64,000 nucleotides of DNA from Treponema sp. (GCA_031254315.1 JAIRUQ010000071.1:1-64000), one strand, 5' to 3'. Numbered from the stretch's first letter, positions 1-7,876 are shown. The notes: generated by a model from the sequence alone, not told the origin. Translations and numbers: made by a program.

Positions 1-1083
1 ACGGTAAACGTGATGGGTCCGGGAATGGTAGTTGATATTGAACATTTAACGGGCGAGATTAAGGCTCTTAAAGAAAAAGGCATAAATATTACAAGCGAGA
101 ATTTAAAGGTTAGCGACAAAGCTTTTATTTGTATGCCGTATCATAAAAAGCAGGATATTCTGGAAGAGGATCGCCTTGGCGATAAAAAATACGGCTCGAC
201 AAGGCGCGGAATTTCTCCCGTATACGGTGACAAGTATATGAAAAAAGGTATAAGGGTTGGCGATCTTTTTGACATGAAAAGTATTGAAGAAAAGCTGACA
301 GGAATTCTTGAATGGAAGAACATGACGCTCAGCGGCTACGGGCACAAAACTGAACCTTCCGATATACTGCAATGGCTTAAAGACTACGGAAAAGAAATTG
401 TCCCCTTTATTACCGACACAACCGATTATTTAATGGCGGCTGTCAGCGCAGGTAAAAAAATTCTATTCGAGGCTCAGCTTGGTGCGTTACGTGATATTGA
501 TTACGGTATTTATCCGTACACAACATCATCACAGACGCTGGCGGCTTACGCTCCAATCGGAGCGGGAATACCGGGTGTGAGGCTCGACTGTGTTATCGGT
601 GTTATAAAAGCATATTCAAGCTGTGTAGGCGAGGGACCGTTTACCGCGGAACTTTTTGGAGATGAATCCAATGCGTTACGTGAAGCCGGGGATGAATACG
701 GAGCCGCCACAGGAAGACCTCGCAGGGTCGGCGGATTTGACATTCCGGCAAGCAAATACGGTGTGCAAATGCAGGGGGCGAACGAACTCACTCTTACAAA
801 ACTTGATGTTCTTTCGTATCTCGAAAAAATTCCCGTTTGTGTCGCGTATGAAGTTGACGGTAAAAAAACAGACCAGTTTCCCACAGGCGACAGGCTTGCG
901 AGAGCAAAACCGGTTTACGAGTATTTGGAAGGCTTCAAAACCGATATATCAAAGTGCAGAAAAGCAGAAGAATTGCCGTCTGCGGCGCTTCGCTATATAC
1001 GCTTTATTGAAAAAGGCGTGGGCTGTCCAATCAAATATGTATCTGTCGGGGCAGGACGGGATGATTATCTTCTATTGGGGTGA
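1..1083 (+). CDS. purA: Adenylosuccinate synthetase, 5' end missing
   Basis: Converts IMP, aspartate and GTP to adenylosuccinate, the first committed step of AMP synthesis in the cytoplasm. The reading frame is open from base 1, so the N-terminal GTP-binding part (about 70 residues in the family) lies outside the window; the first codons read T-V-N-V-M-G-P-G-M-V-V-D, matching the family's GNGVVVDP region. About 360 residues remain. Visible family features are the segment around TTSSQTLAAYAPIGAGIPG, the GEGPFTAEL motif, the TGRPRRVGGFD loop and the C-terminal PIKYVSVGAGRDDYLLL. The next gene starts within a few bases of the stop, so this is probably the upstream part of an operon with three glutamate-synthase-like genes. 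That is an unusual neighbour for purA. Confidence 0.95.
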   Translation, partial: TVNVMGPGMVVDIEHLTGEIKALKEKGINITSENLKVSDKAFICMPYHKKQDILEEDRLGDKKYGSTRRGISPVYGDKYMKKGIRVGDLFDMKSIEEKLTGILEWKNMTLSGYGHKTEPSDILQWLKDYGKEIVPFITDTTDYLMAAVSAGKKILFEAQLGALRDIDYGIYPYTTSSQTLAAYAPIGAGIPGVRLDCVIGVIKAYSSCVGEGPFTAELFGDESNALREAGDEYGAATGRPRRVGGFDIPASKYGVQMQGANELTLTKLDVLSYLEKIPVCVAYEVDGKKTDQFPTGDRLARAKPVYEYLEGFKTDISKCRKAEELPSAALRYIRFIEKGVGCPIKYVSVGAGRDDYLLLG

Positions 1084-1088
1084 GATGT

Positions 1089-1523
1089 ATGAAACGTGTT
1101 TATGTAAATGAAAAATGGTGTTTGGGCTGTCATCTGTGCGAATATTACTGCGCATTTGCCGGAACAAACGAAAAAGACATGGCGAGGGCGTTAAAGGACA
1201 CCATCAAGATCAACTCAAAAATAAAAATTGAGGAGAAGGACGGCGTCAGTTTTGCCGTAGCGTGCCGCCACTGCAGTGAACCGCTTTGCGTAAAAGGTTG
1301 TATTACAGGAGCTTTGACGATTGCGGACGGCGTTATCACAATTAACAAAGATAAGTGCGTTAGCTGTTATACATGCATTTTAAGCTGTCCGTACGGTGCG
1401 GTTTCACCTTCCGATGACGGCGCGGTTCAAAAATGCGAATTATGCGTAAAATCAATTGCGGGAACCCCGGCGTGCGTCAAAGGCTGTCCGAATGGCGCAA
1501 TTGTTTTTGAGGAAAGAGGCTAG
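1089..1523 (+). CDS. 4Fe-4S ferredoxin with four cysteine clusters
   Basis: A 144-residue polyferredoxin of the HycB/CooF-like type, expected to carry electrons to a partner oxidoreductase. Cysteines occur in four groups: C11-C14-C17-C21, C59-C62-C67-C71, C90-C93-C96-C100 and C116-C119-C129-C133. This is room for up to four 4Fe-4S centres. I place the start at the ATG at 1089, with a GGGGTGAG ribosome site overlapping the purA stop; a GTG at 1080 in the same frame would add three residues. The next two genes (FAD/NAD oxidoreductase and GXGXG protein) match the split glutamate synthase gene sets of clostridia and archaea, so electron transfer for that complex is the likely job. The partner assignment is inference from neighbours. 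Confidence 0.85.
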   Translation: MKRVYVNEKWCLGCHLCEYYCAFAGTNEKDMARALKDTIKINSKIKIEEKDGVSFAVACRHCSEPLCVKGCITGALTIADGVITINKDKCVSCYTCILSCPYGAVSPSDDGAVQKCELCVKSIAGTPACVKGCPNGAIVFEERG

Positions 1524-1524
1524 T

Positions 1525-2751
1525 ATGAAACATGTTATAATAGGCAATTCAGCCGCCGGTATCGGAGCGGTAGAAGGCATCAGACAAATTGACAAACAGG
1601 GCGAAATAACAATCATCACCAATGAACCGCATCACACCTATTCGCGCCCTCTCATTTCTTATCTTCTTCTTGGCAAAACCACAGAAGAAAAAATGAAATA
1701 CAGGTCGGAAAATTTTTATACCGAAAACAACTGTACTCTTATGCAGGATGTTACGGTAACTGAAATTAACGCAAAAGCAAAAAATGTTACCGTAACGGGT
1801 GGAAAAACCGTACCCTATGACAAATTGCTTGTCGCCACAGGTTCTTCGGCGTTTGTCCCTCCATTTGAGGGGCTTGATTCTGTAAAAGACAAATTTTCTT
1901 TTATGAGCCTTGATGACGCAAAGCAACTTGAAAAAGCCCTTGACGCTAAAAAAAGCGTGCTGATAGTCGGTGCGGGACTTATTGGTCTAAAATGCGCCGA
2001 GGGCATATTGGGCAGAGTGTCGCATATCACGGTACTCGATCTTGCGCCGAGGATTTTGTCCAGTATTCTTGACGAGGACGGAGCGAAACTGGTTCAAAAT
2101 CATATTGAAAGTAAAGGTGTTAAATTCAAACTTTCCGCAAGTACAAAACGTTTTGAACAGAATACCGCTATCCTTGACAACGGAGAAAAGATTGAGTTTG
2201 ATCTGCTGGTTCTTGCGGTAGGTGTCCGTCCCAATACATCACTGTTAAAAGACATTGCCAAAATTGATAAGGGCATTGTCATTGATGAAAAATCCCAAAC
2301 TTCCGCCGAAGACATTTACGCCGCAGGCGACTGTACCCAAGCCATCGATGTATCATCAGGACAGAGCAGAATAATGGCGCTGTTGCCAAACGCTTACATG
2401 CAGGGGGAATGCGCCGGGGTTAATATGGCTGGCGGCGAAAAAACTTTTGAAAAAGCGATACCAATGAACGCCATCGGTTTCTTCGGTTTGCACATGATAA
2501 CGGCAGGAAATTACACCGGAGAAATATACAGCGAGACGGAAAAAGATCAGTATAAAAGATTGTTTTACAGCGATAATAAATTAAACGGATATATTTTAAT
2601 TGGTAATGTTGATAAAGCCGGTATTTACACAAGTCTTATCAGGGAGAAAACTCCGCTTGATACGATAGACTTCGCTCTTATTTGTGAAAGACCGGGACTT
2701 ATGGCGTTTACCAAAGAAGACAGAAGACTCAAACTGGGGGAGGCAAAATAA
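1525..2751 (+). CDS. FAD-dependent pyridine nucleotide-disulphide oxidoreductase
   Basis: A 408-residue flavoprotein of the NADH oxidase/nitrite reductase large-subunit superfamily. The N-terminal FAD site reads IIGNSAAGIGAVEGIR (residues 5-20), the second Rossmann motif reads VLIVGAGLIG (about 145-154), and the FAD-contact motif AAGDC follows. The start is the ATG at 1525, one base after the ferredoxin stop at 1523, preceded by GAGGAAAGAGG. An upstream in-frame extension would run into the ferredoxin gene and was not used. Between a polyferredoxin and a GXGXG protein, it probably supplies reducing power from NAD(P)H in a split glutamate-synthase-like complex. The exact electron donor and acceptor cannot be read from the sequence. 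Confidence 0.88.
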   Translation: MKHVIIGNSAAGIGAVEGIRQIDKQGEITIITNEPHHTYSRPLISYLLLGKTTEEKMKYRSENFYTENNCTLMQDVTVTEINAKAKNVTVTGGKTVPYDKLLVATGSSAFVPPFEGLDSVKDKFSFMSLDDAKQLEKALDAKKSVLIVGAGLIGLKCAEGILGRVSHITVLDLAPRILSSILDEDGAKLVQNHIESKGVKFKLSASTKRFEQNTAILDNGEKIEFDLLVLAVGVRPNTSLLKDIAKIDKGIVIDEKSQTSAEDIYAAGDCTQAIDVSSGQSRIMALLPNAYMQGECAGVNMAGGEKTFEKAIPMNAIGFFGLHMITAGNYTGEIYSETEKDQYKRLFYSDNKLNGYILIGNVDKAGIYTSLIREKTPLDTIDFALICERPGLMAFTKEDRRLKLGEAK

Positions 2752-2752
2752 A

Positions 2753-3469
2753 ATGAACATAACGGCATTAGACCTTGATTTTAAGGAACTCAATGAGCGT
2801 GTAAAATCTGCATCAGGAGATGTTTGCATAGACGCTTGTTTTGGACAGCGGTTCATTGGTTCAGGCGCGAAAGGAAAGACGATAACAATTAACGGTACGC
2901 CTGGTAACGCATTAGGTGCATATCTGGACAGCGCGGTTATTAAAGTGAACGGTAATGCGCAAGATGCCGTTGGCGACACGATGAACGACGGAAAAATTAT
3001 AATCCACGGCAATGCCGGTGACGCTCTTGGTTACGCGATGCGTGGCGGATGTATTTACGTTAAGGGAAATGCCGGCTACAGAACCGGCATCCACATGAAA
3101 GAATACAAAGATAAAAAACCCGTGATTGTAATAGGCGGCAAAGTCGGCAGTTTTCTTGGTGAATATCTCGCCGGAGGATTGATCGTAGTGCTTGGTATTG
3201 ACGCTGACACTGCGCCCGTTGGATATTTTACCGGAACCGGAATGCACGGCGGACGAATTTTCATCCGTACAAACGAGGAACTCTCCTCACTTCCCGCGCA
3301 AGTTGTAGCGGAAAAAGCGAGCGAAGAAGATTTGAAGGAAATCAAACCCTATGTATCAGAGTTTGCCGGACACTTCAACATGAACGCAGAAAAACTTATA
3401 AAAGACAAATTTTTAGTTTTAAGACCAAACGCGAAGAATCCGTATAAACAGCTTTATACTGCGAATTAG
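2753..3469 (+). CDS. GXGXG-domain protein (glutamate synthase alpha C-terminal domain)
   Basis: A 238-residue stand-alone version of the beta-helix domain that ends the large subunit of glutamate synthase. Repeated glycine motifs run through it (NGTPGNALGAYLDS, NGNAQDAVGDTMND, HGNAGDALGYAMRGG, KGNAGYRTGIHM), as is typical of the fold. The ATG at 2753 is one base beyond the stop of the flavoprotein gene and sits after an AGGAGG-like GGGGGAGG, so the two are translated together. In split systems this domain works with a class II amidotransferase and an FMN synthase domain. Neither is in the window, so they may lie upstream of purA or elsewhere. Downstream, AT-rich non-coding sequence begins at once. 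Confidence 0.88.
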   Translation: MNITALDLDFKELNERVKSASGDVCIDACFGQRFIGSGAKGKTITINGTPGNALGAYLDSAVIKVNGNAQDAVGDTMNDGKIIIHGNAGDALGYAMRGGCIYVKGNAGYRTGIHMKEYKDKKPVIVIGGKVGSFLGEYLAGGLIVVLGIDADTAPVGYFTGTGMHGGRIFIRTNEELSSLPAQVVAEKASEEDLKEIKPYVSEFAGHFNMNAEKLIKDKFLVLRPNAKNPYKQLYTAN

Positions 3470-3550
3470 AGGGGAGCGGTTTTGGTACAAGGATTTGCAA
3501 TGTTCTCTTTTGAGGGTTAGATACCTTTTTTTGTTTTAATACTAGAATTA

Positions 3551-3582
3551 GTATTATATAAATATATTTTATATTATAATAC
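3551..3582 (+). other. AT-rich inverted repeat
   Basis: GTATTATA at 3551-3558 pairs with TATAATAC at 3575-3582 around an A/T-only centre. It lies between the GXGXG gene and the putative cassette boundary at 3633. A stabilising 3' end or weak terminator is possible, but there is no clear T-run. The rest of 3470-3632 shows nothing I recognise. Confidence 0.4.
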
Positions 3583-3689
3583 GGGATATTGTGTTAAAAC
3601 ACATAATATTGAATAAAATCCTTATATATGATGTTAGGCAACATTTATACTGAAATAGTTGCAAAATGAAAAAAATGTATTTTTTGCTA

Positions 3690-3718
3690 TTGACAAAAGT
3701 ATAGATACACACTATAAA
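3690..3718 (+). promoter_or_regulatory. Sigma-70-type promoter for the lipoprotein gene
   Basis: TTGACA at 3690-3695 and TATAAA at 3713-3718 are separated by exactly 17 bases, near-consensus, with the ATG 32 bases downstream. Confidence 0.75.
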
Positions 3719-3750
3719 TTGAAATAGTGTTATATTTTTTGGGGTGTTTT

Positions 3751-4527
3751 ATGAAGAAGATTTTTATTATCGTACTTGTTAGTTTTACCTTTTTTTCATG
3801 TGTTTCTGGCTCAACAAGCTCCCCGAGTCTCGATTATTCACAAAGAATCATAATAAATAGCCTCCCAGAAAGTACCGAAACAGAGAAATACATTGAATAT
3901 GAAAATGGTTTCATAACTGTCCAAATAAATAGAGCAATCTATTATAAATTTAACGATGAACCTTTTAATGCATTTAATCTTATAAATATATATTATAATA
4001 AATATGGGGAGCCTTATTATCGAAGAGAGGCTACTATACGTAAATATTTAAATATTAACAACAGAACAGTTGAATGGTCAATAATTAGTTTAACCCCAGA
4101 AACTGCGATCGCAACATATGAAGCGGAACCTTTCTTTTCACTTATAAAAGAAGGTATTGCTTCATTTAAAATTACAGTTGGAGAAATTGAAACAACAATA
4201 AATACAACAATTCAAATGCTACCATTTGGAGTTAATGCAACTTATGATAATTTAATAGAAATACTGGGATTTCCAAATAAAGAAAGTAGGGGAAGTGCTG
4301 TATGGCCAAGTGACACAAAAGTAGATTTTAGTTCTTATACTACAACTCGTAGAGGTCAGTCTATAAGCGTTACACATTTACATTATGATAGATATCCTAA
4401 TGTAATATTTGCATTTATTAATACCAGAAACAGTGGGACGGTCTTACAAGATGGTCGGATTACCTATGATAATCAATTTAGACTAATACAATCTAATATT
4501 AATAATGATTTAAGACCAAAAGATTAG
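3751..4527 (+). CDS. AT-rich predicted lipoprotein, unknown function
   Basis: A 258-residue protein with a lipoprotein signal: MKK, a hydrophobic run, then the lipobox FFSC with the acylated cysteine at residue 17. It is expected to be anchored on the periplasmic or outer-membrane face. The mature part is rich in N, Y, I and T, with no family I recognise. The start is the ATG after GGGGTG; an upstream in-frame ATG lacks such a site and would put charged and hydrophobic residues ahead of the signal. The gene has its own near-consensus promoter and sits inside what looks like an integron cassette. Its base composition differs strongly from purA upstream and from the aromatic operon, consistent with recent acquisition. 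Confidence 0.8.
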   Translation: MKKIFIIVLVSFTFFSCVSGSTSSPSLDYSQRIIINSLPESTETEKYIEYENGFITVQINRAIYYKFNDEPFNAFNLINIYYNKYGEPYYRREATIRKYLNINNRTVEWSIISLTPETAIATYEAEPFFSLIKEGIASFKITVGEIETTINTTIQMLPFGVNATYDNLIEILGFPNKESRGSAVWPSDTKVDFSSYTTTRRGQSISVTHLHYDRYPNVIFAFINTRNSGTVLQDGRITYDNQFRLIQSNINNDLRPKD

Positions 4528-4589
4528 GAATAATATTAAGTATGAATATAATACTAATACTAATACTTTATAAAAGCATCACAAACGTC

Positions 4590-4632
4590 GCCTAACAAAC
4601 GGTAAATGCTTACCGCCTTTCAGCGGTTAGGG
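4590..4632 (+). repeat. attC-like recombination site
   Basis: GCCTAAC at 4590-4596 (R''-like) and GTTAGGG at 4626-4632 (R'-like) enclose the inverted repeat CGGTAA/TTACCG. An alternative hairpin ACCGC/GCGGT overlaps it. Folding resembles an integron attC hairpin, but the site is shorter than usual and the unpaired spacers are unequal (3 and 10 bases). The remainder of the gene-free stretch to 4855 holds no gene I recognise. Confidence 0.45.
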
Positions 4633-4855
4633 TTGCATTTTTGCTAGGTCAACCTGTCACTTAGTTCTTTCTCGTTCCTACATTAAAACTCCACCACATT
4701 GTAAGTCTCTTGGTTCCCGTCTGGCAAAATTATTGCAAGCGGAACATAACTCCACGGAAAAACGATGTAAGACCCTATCTTCCCATGGAAATTTCACGGT
4801 AAAAAAACAAAGTAACGTAAAGCATAAAAATAATACACAAAAAGATTTTGACCTA

Positions 4856-4884
4856 TTGACTAAAGCTTCAAATTCAGTTATAGT
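4856..4884 (+). promoter_or_regulatory. Promoter for the antitoxin gene
   Basis: TTGACT (4856-4861) and TATAGT (4879-4884) are 17 bases apart, and the ATG of the antitoxin lies 18 bases beyond. In such systems the antitoxin usually represses this site. Confidence 0.65.
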
Positions 4885-4902
4885 TATATCCAAGAGGTGT
4901 TT

Positions 4903-5142
4903 ATGGCAGTTGCTACTATAAATTTAGCATTCGATGATGATTTAATTAGGCAAATTGACTCGATCGCAAATAATGAATCCCTTACTAGAACTGATTTAAT
5001 ATATAATTCTGTAAAGATGTATATTAACCGCAAGCAAAAATTGCAGGAATTATACGCTTATGGAGAAAGTGTTGCATTAAAAAATAATTTTACGGAAGAA
5101 GATATAATGGAAGAAATAAAGAATTATAGAAACAATCAATGA
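4903..5142 (+). CDS. Ribbon-helix-helix antitoxin-like protein
   Basis: A 79-residue protein. The N-terminal part (VATINLAFDDDLIRQIDSIA followed by NNESLTRTDLIYNSV) has the ribbon-helix-helix pattern of CopG/VapB-type DNA-binding antitoxins, and the acidic C-terminus (TEEDIMEEIKNYR) fits a toxin-binding tail. The ATG at 4903 follows AGAGGTG; a GTG at 4897 is possible but sits inside that ribosome site. Its TGA overlaps the ATG of a short ORF that looks like the start of a PIN-domain toxin cut off after about 14 residues. The antitoxin is therefore probably orphaned here. Confidence 0.75.
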   Translation: MAVATINLAFDDDLIRQIDSIANNESLTRTDLIYNSVKMYINRKQKLQELYAYGESVALKNNFTEEDIMEEIKNYRNNQ

Positions 5143-5213
5143 AAATAACGCTGGATTCAAATATTTTTGTGTCTTCATATAACCTAAAAGCGTATTACAT
5201 CCACGCCTACTGA
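5139..5213 (+). pseudogene. Truncated PIN/VapC-type toxin remnant
   Basis: Starting in ATGA overlap with the antitoxin stop, this frame reads MKITLDSNIFVSS, the usual opening of a PIN-domain ribonuclease with its first catalytic aspartate (D6), then turns into unrelated sequence and stops after 24 residues. The rest of the PIN domain is absent. The break coincides with the 3' end of the radical SAM gene on the other strand, so a rearrangement or insertion probably removed the toxin body. Confidence 0.6.
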
Positions 5214-6271
5214 GCCATCCTCATCTCGTGCTGAACACAAACCAGAGGACTATCCTTCTTTTCATCCCATAAGTGCATGGCTCCTCCGCTACAATTTTTA
5301 TAATCCTTGCAGTGTGAGCAGATTCCGGTCTTTGTCCACTTTCGGTTTCTCATAACGTCAAAACGGCTATTCCAGACTTCCAAAAAATCATCCTGATAAA
5401 TATTGCCCTGTACAAAATGGCGGTTGATATTTGGACACGCCGATATTGAACCGTCAATCAGTATTGAAGCGATATTTATTCCGGCACGGCAGAAAAAACC
5501 GGAATCACGAACTTTCCCCTCATATTTACCTGTATATGCTTCACAGCTAAATTGAACATTGATGCGTGGGTCTGTACGGGACAGGGCGATAAAATCCATC
5601 AGATACGTTAGTTCTTCACCGCTTAAAAGCATGTCGCTGTTATTTGCCGCCCTGCCGATTGGCGCTATGGTAAAGAGCCGCCACGCTTTGACATTTTTTG
5701 AGAGCAGAAATTCCTTTAAATCGGACAGCTCCCGAATATTTTTATGATTAACGCACGTAACCACATCATAAGTCAGCCCCTTCGTGGAAGTGATAAGGCT
5801 CAATGCCTTAACTGCGTTTTTGAAACTTTTATCATTTGCACGTAACCAGTTGTGCGTGTCTTCAAATCCGTCAAGGCTTATGGTTAAAGATTCCATCCCT
5901 GCCGCGAGAAGCTCATCGTGAACATCAGGGGTGTACATATAACCGTTACTCACTATACCCCAATGAAAGCCGTGTTCTCTCAATATTTTGCCGCCACGGA
6001 AAAGATCACGATGCAAGAGAGGCTCCCCTCCTGTTATGGCAATCGTTATACTATCGGGATTATAAACATTTTTTAGGGGCAGTATTGCCTTGAGAAAATC
6101 ATCAAATGGCATATCCTGAACTTTTGAATGACTGGTGCAGTCCGAACCACAATGGCGGCATTGCAGATTACATCGCTGGGTACATTCCCAAAAGAGATAT
6201 GTTAGTTCATGTATTTTTGCTTCGTTCTTTTTGAATTGGTTATAAAAAAACTGCGCAAATCTATTGGGCAT
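5207..6271 (-). CDS. Radical SAM/SPASM enzyme of the rSAM/lipoprotein system
   Basis: A 354-residue iron-sulphur enzyme. The SAM-binding 4Fe-4S motif is C34-x3-C38-x2-C41 (CNLQCRHC), followed by the ITGGEPLLHRD segment and a C-terminal SPASM-like cysteine set (FFCRAGI, ISACPN, ICSHCKDYKNC). Such enzymes usually modify peptides. It directly follows a small lipoprotein gene, with no base between that stop and this start (on the minus strand the lipoprotein gene is first in position but lies downstream of its own promoter at 6.66 kb, so lipoprotein then enzyme is the transcription order). This matches the rSAM/lipoprotein gene pair catalogued from Bacteroidetes and spirochaetes (from memory TIGR04133/TIGR04134). 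The substrate and product are not known. Confidence 0.88.
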   Translation of the reverse strand: MPNRFAQFFYNQFKKNEAKIHELTYLFWECTQRCNLQCRHCGSDCTSHSKVQDMPFDDFLKAILPLKNVYNPDSITIAITGGEPLLHRDLFRGGKILREHGFHWGIVSNGYMYTPDVHDELLAAGMESLTISLDGFEDTHNWLRANDKSFKNAVKALSLITSTKGLTYDVVTCVNHKNIRELSDLKEFLLSKNVKAWRLFTIAPIGRAANNSDMLLSGEELTYLMDFIALSRTDPRINVQFSCEAYTGKYEGKVRDSGFFCRAGINIASILIDGSISACPNINRHFVQGNIYQDDFLEVWNSRFDVMRNRKWTKTGICSHCKDYKNCSGGAMHLWDEKKDSPLVCVQHEMRMAQ

Positions 6272-6649
6272 TTACTCTTTGCGTTCCAGAAAAACATTAA
6301 GAGGTCCGTCATCGGGATTCCATGTAACTTCCTTATTATGGAACTCCCCGTTTTCCGCACCGTCAATATCCTCAAATAGTACCGTATACTCCTGGTCCCT
6401 GACAAAAAGCCGGTATCTCCCGTCGCGGTCAGTTAGATCATACTCATCATGATTATAGTTGACTGTAACCGAAACGCAAATACCCGGAATTGGTTCTTGG
6501 GCATCATCACTTTTTACTGTCCCATTTAAGGAAACATTATAAGGCGGCGGTCCGTAACAAGCCTGAAATGTAATGGCTACGGCTCCCAAACTCAATGCGG
6601 TAAGAACCTTTCGCAGAAGTCTGCGTCCTCTTAAAGCAATTTGTTTCAT
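6272..6649 (-). CDS. Radical-SAM-associated putative lipoprotein
   Basis: A 125-residue protein that begins MKQIALRGRRLLRK and continues with a hydrophobic run ending FQAC (lipid-modified cysteine at residue 31). The mature start YGPPP is typical of the lipoprotein partner in rSAM/lipoprotein systems. The remainder (VSLNGTVKSDD, then a DRDGRYRLFV segment) resembles a carboxypeptidase-regulatory-like beta-sandwich. I choose the ATG at 6649 because GGAGG lies 6-10 bases upstream; an in-frame start further up lacks this. It immediately precedes the radical SAM gene in one transcript and is the obvious candidate substrate or scaffold. Confidence 0.8.
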   Translation of the reverse strand: MKQIALRGRRLLRKVLTALSLGAVAITFQACYGPPPYNVSLNGTVKSDDAQEPIPGICVSVTVNYNHDEYDLTDRDGRYRLFVRDQEYTVLFEDIDGAENGEFHNKEVTWNPDDGPLNVFLERKE

Positions 6650-6834
6650 TTTTTGCCTCCAATTAATCCTATACCCCAAATAAGGAAACTGTCAATGAGG
6701 ATAACCCCTTTTCTAAAGCCCCTAAATTGCGGTATACTAGTACATGGAACATTTCGTATAAAAAGGGATTATTATAAAAGGATAAATAATTATTTGAGAC
6801 TAACAAAATTGGCAATAAATTAGAGGAGAAAAAA

Positions 6835-7845
6835 ATGATTGCGGTAGTGAGACGCGGAGCAAGTGAACAGCAGATTGATAATCTGGTGGCATGGTTCCAT
6901 TCGAGAGGGCTGAAAACCAATATATCCAAAGGTGATATTCAAACTATCATCGGACTTATCGGTGATACAAGCAAGGTTGATATCGATCTTTTGGAAGGGC
7001 TTGAAATTGTCGAGTCCGTTAAACGGATCACGGAACCTTTTAAGAGCGTCAACAGAAAATTTCATCCCGAAGATACGGTGGTGGACATTGGCGGAATAAA
7101 AATCGGCGGCGGTAATTTTCAGATGATTGCCGGTCCTTGTTCGGTGGAGTCGTCGGAGCAGATTCTCAGCGTAGCCGAAAGTGTGAAAGCTTCGGGTGCG
7201 TGTCTTTTGCGAGGCGGCGCTTTCAAGCCGCGCACCTCGCCCTATGATTTTCAAGGTTTACGCGCAGAGGGCATTGAACTTCTGCTGGAAGCAAAGGCAA
7301 AAACCGGAATGCCGATTGTTACGGAAATCATGAGCGCGGCGCATTTACATTTGTTTGAAAAGGTTGATGTCATTCAGGTTGGCGCGCGCAATATGCAGAA
7401 CTTCGAAATGCTAAAAGAATTGGGGCGTTCTAAAAAGCCGATTCTTCTGAAGCGTGGATTTTGCAGTACGCTTCAGGAGCTTTTAATGAGCGCGGAATAT
7501 ATTATGGCGGAGGGCAATCCCAACATCATTCTGTGCGAGAGAGGAATACGAACATTTGAAACATTTACACGTAACACTCTTGATCTGTCTGCGGTTCCTG
7601 TGTTGAAGGAGCTTTCTCATCTGCCGATTATCATTGACCCAAGCCACGCTATTGGAGTTTCCCGTTATGTGAAACCGATGGCGTTAGCCGCTGTAGCAAG
7701 CGGCGCAGACGGGCTGATCGTTGAGGTGCACAATGACCCGAAGAACGCCGTCTGCGACGGGGCGCAGTCTCTTACGCCGGAACAGTTTGACGATCTCGCA
7801 GGACGTGTGCGGCGAATACGTGAAGTCATAACAAATGAGCAATGA
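6835..7845 (+). CDS. aroF: 3-deoxy-7-phosphoheptulonate (DAHP) synthase, type I-beta
   Basis: First enzyme of the shikimate pathway: condenses phosphoenolpyruvate with erythrose 4-phosphate. The 336 residues comprise an N-terminal ferredoxin-like regulatory domain (about 1-70), as in Thermotoga-type enzymes, then the barrel with AGPCSVES, RGGAFKPRTSPYDFQG, QVGARNMQN, LLKRGF, LCERGIRTFE and DPSHAIG. The start follows TTAGAGGAG. A TATACT box at 6733-6738 may be its -10 element, leaving a leader of about 95 bases. It heads a seven-gene aromatic operon. The regulatory domain suggests feedback control by tyrosine or phenylalanine, which is known for the family but not shown here. Confidence 0.95.
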   Translation: MIAVVRRGASEQQIDNLVAWFHSRGLKTNISKGDIQTIIGLIGDTSKVDIDLLEGLEIVESVKRITEPFKSVNRKFHPEDTVVDIGGIKIGGGNFQMIAGPCSVESSEQILSVAESVKASGACLLRGGAFKPRTSPYDFQGLRAEGIELLLEAKAKTGMPIVTEIMSAAHLHLFEKVDVIQVGARNMQNFEMLKELGRSKKPILLKRGFCSTLQELLMSAEYIMAEGNPNIILCERGIRTFETFTRNTLDLSAVPVLKELSHLPIIIDPSHAIGVSRYVKPMALAAVASGADGLIVEVHNDPKNAVCDGAQSLTPEQFDDLAGRVRRIREVITNEQ

Positions 7846-7876
7846 GCAGGGAGCAATGAGTAATGAGGAATGGGAA
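7832..7876 (+). repeat. Low-complexity ATGAGCA/ATGAGTA repeat
   Basis: Degenerate repeats of AATGAG-type units start in the last codons of aroF and continue into the gap before tyrA. They create several in-frame ATG codons that could mislead start calling for tyrA. Confidence 0.6.

Larger units (their letters stand above)
3634..4626 (+). mobile_element. Putative solitary integron-type gene cassette
   Basis: GTTAGGC (3633-3639) begins the segment and GCCTAAC (4590-4596) followed by GTTAGGG (4626-4632) ends it. Cleaving G^TT at both places, as integron integrases do, releases a 993-base circle. Its joined site would read GCCTAAC...GTTAGGC, a full 7-base R''/R' match that the integrated form only partly shows. 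Between these boxes is a hairpin (CGGTAA 4600-4605 with TTACCG 4610-4615). The enclosed lipoprotein gene is much richer in A/T than its neighbours. No integrase gene is in the window, and the putative attC is short (43 bases) with an asymmetric spacer. The call is therefore inference. Confidence 0.5.

Noticed and set aside
4678-4893. Minus-strand ORF of 71 codons beside the attC-like site
   Set aside because: Overlaps the antitoxin promoter and lacks a ribosome site; no domain recognised, although a fragment of an old gene is possible.
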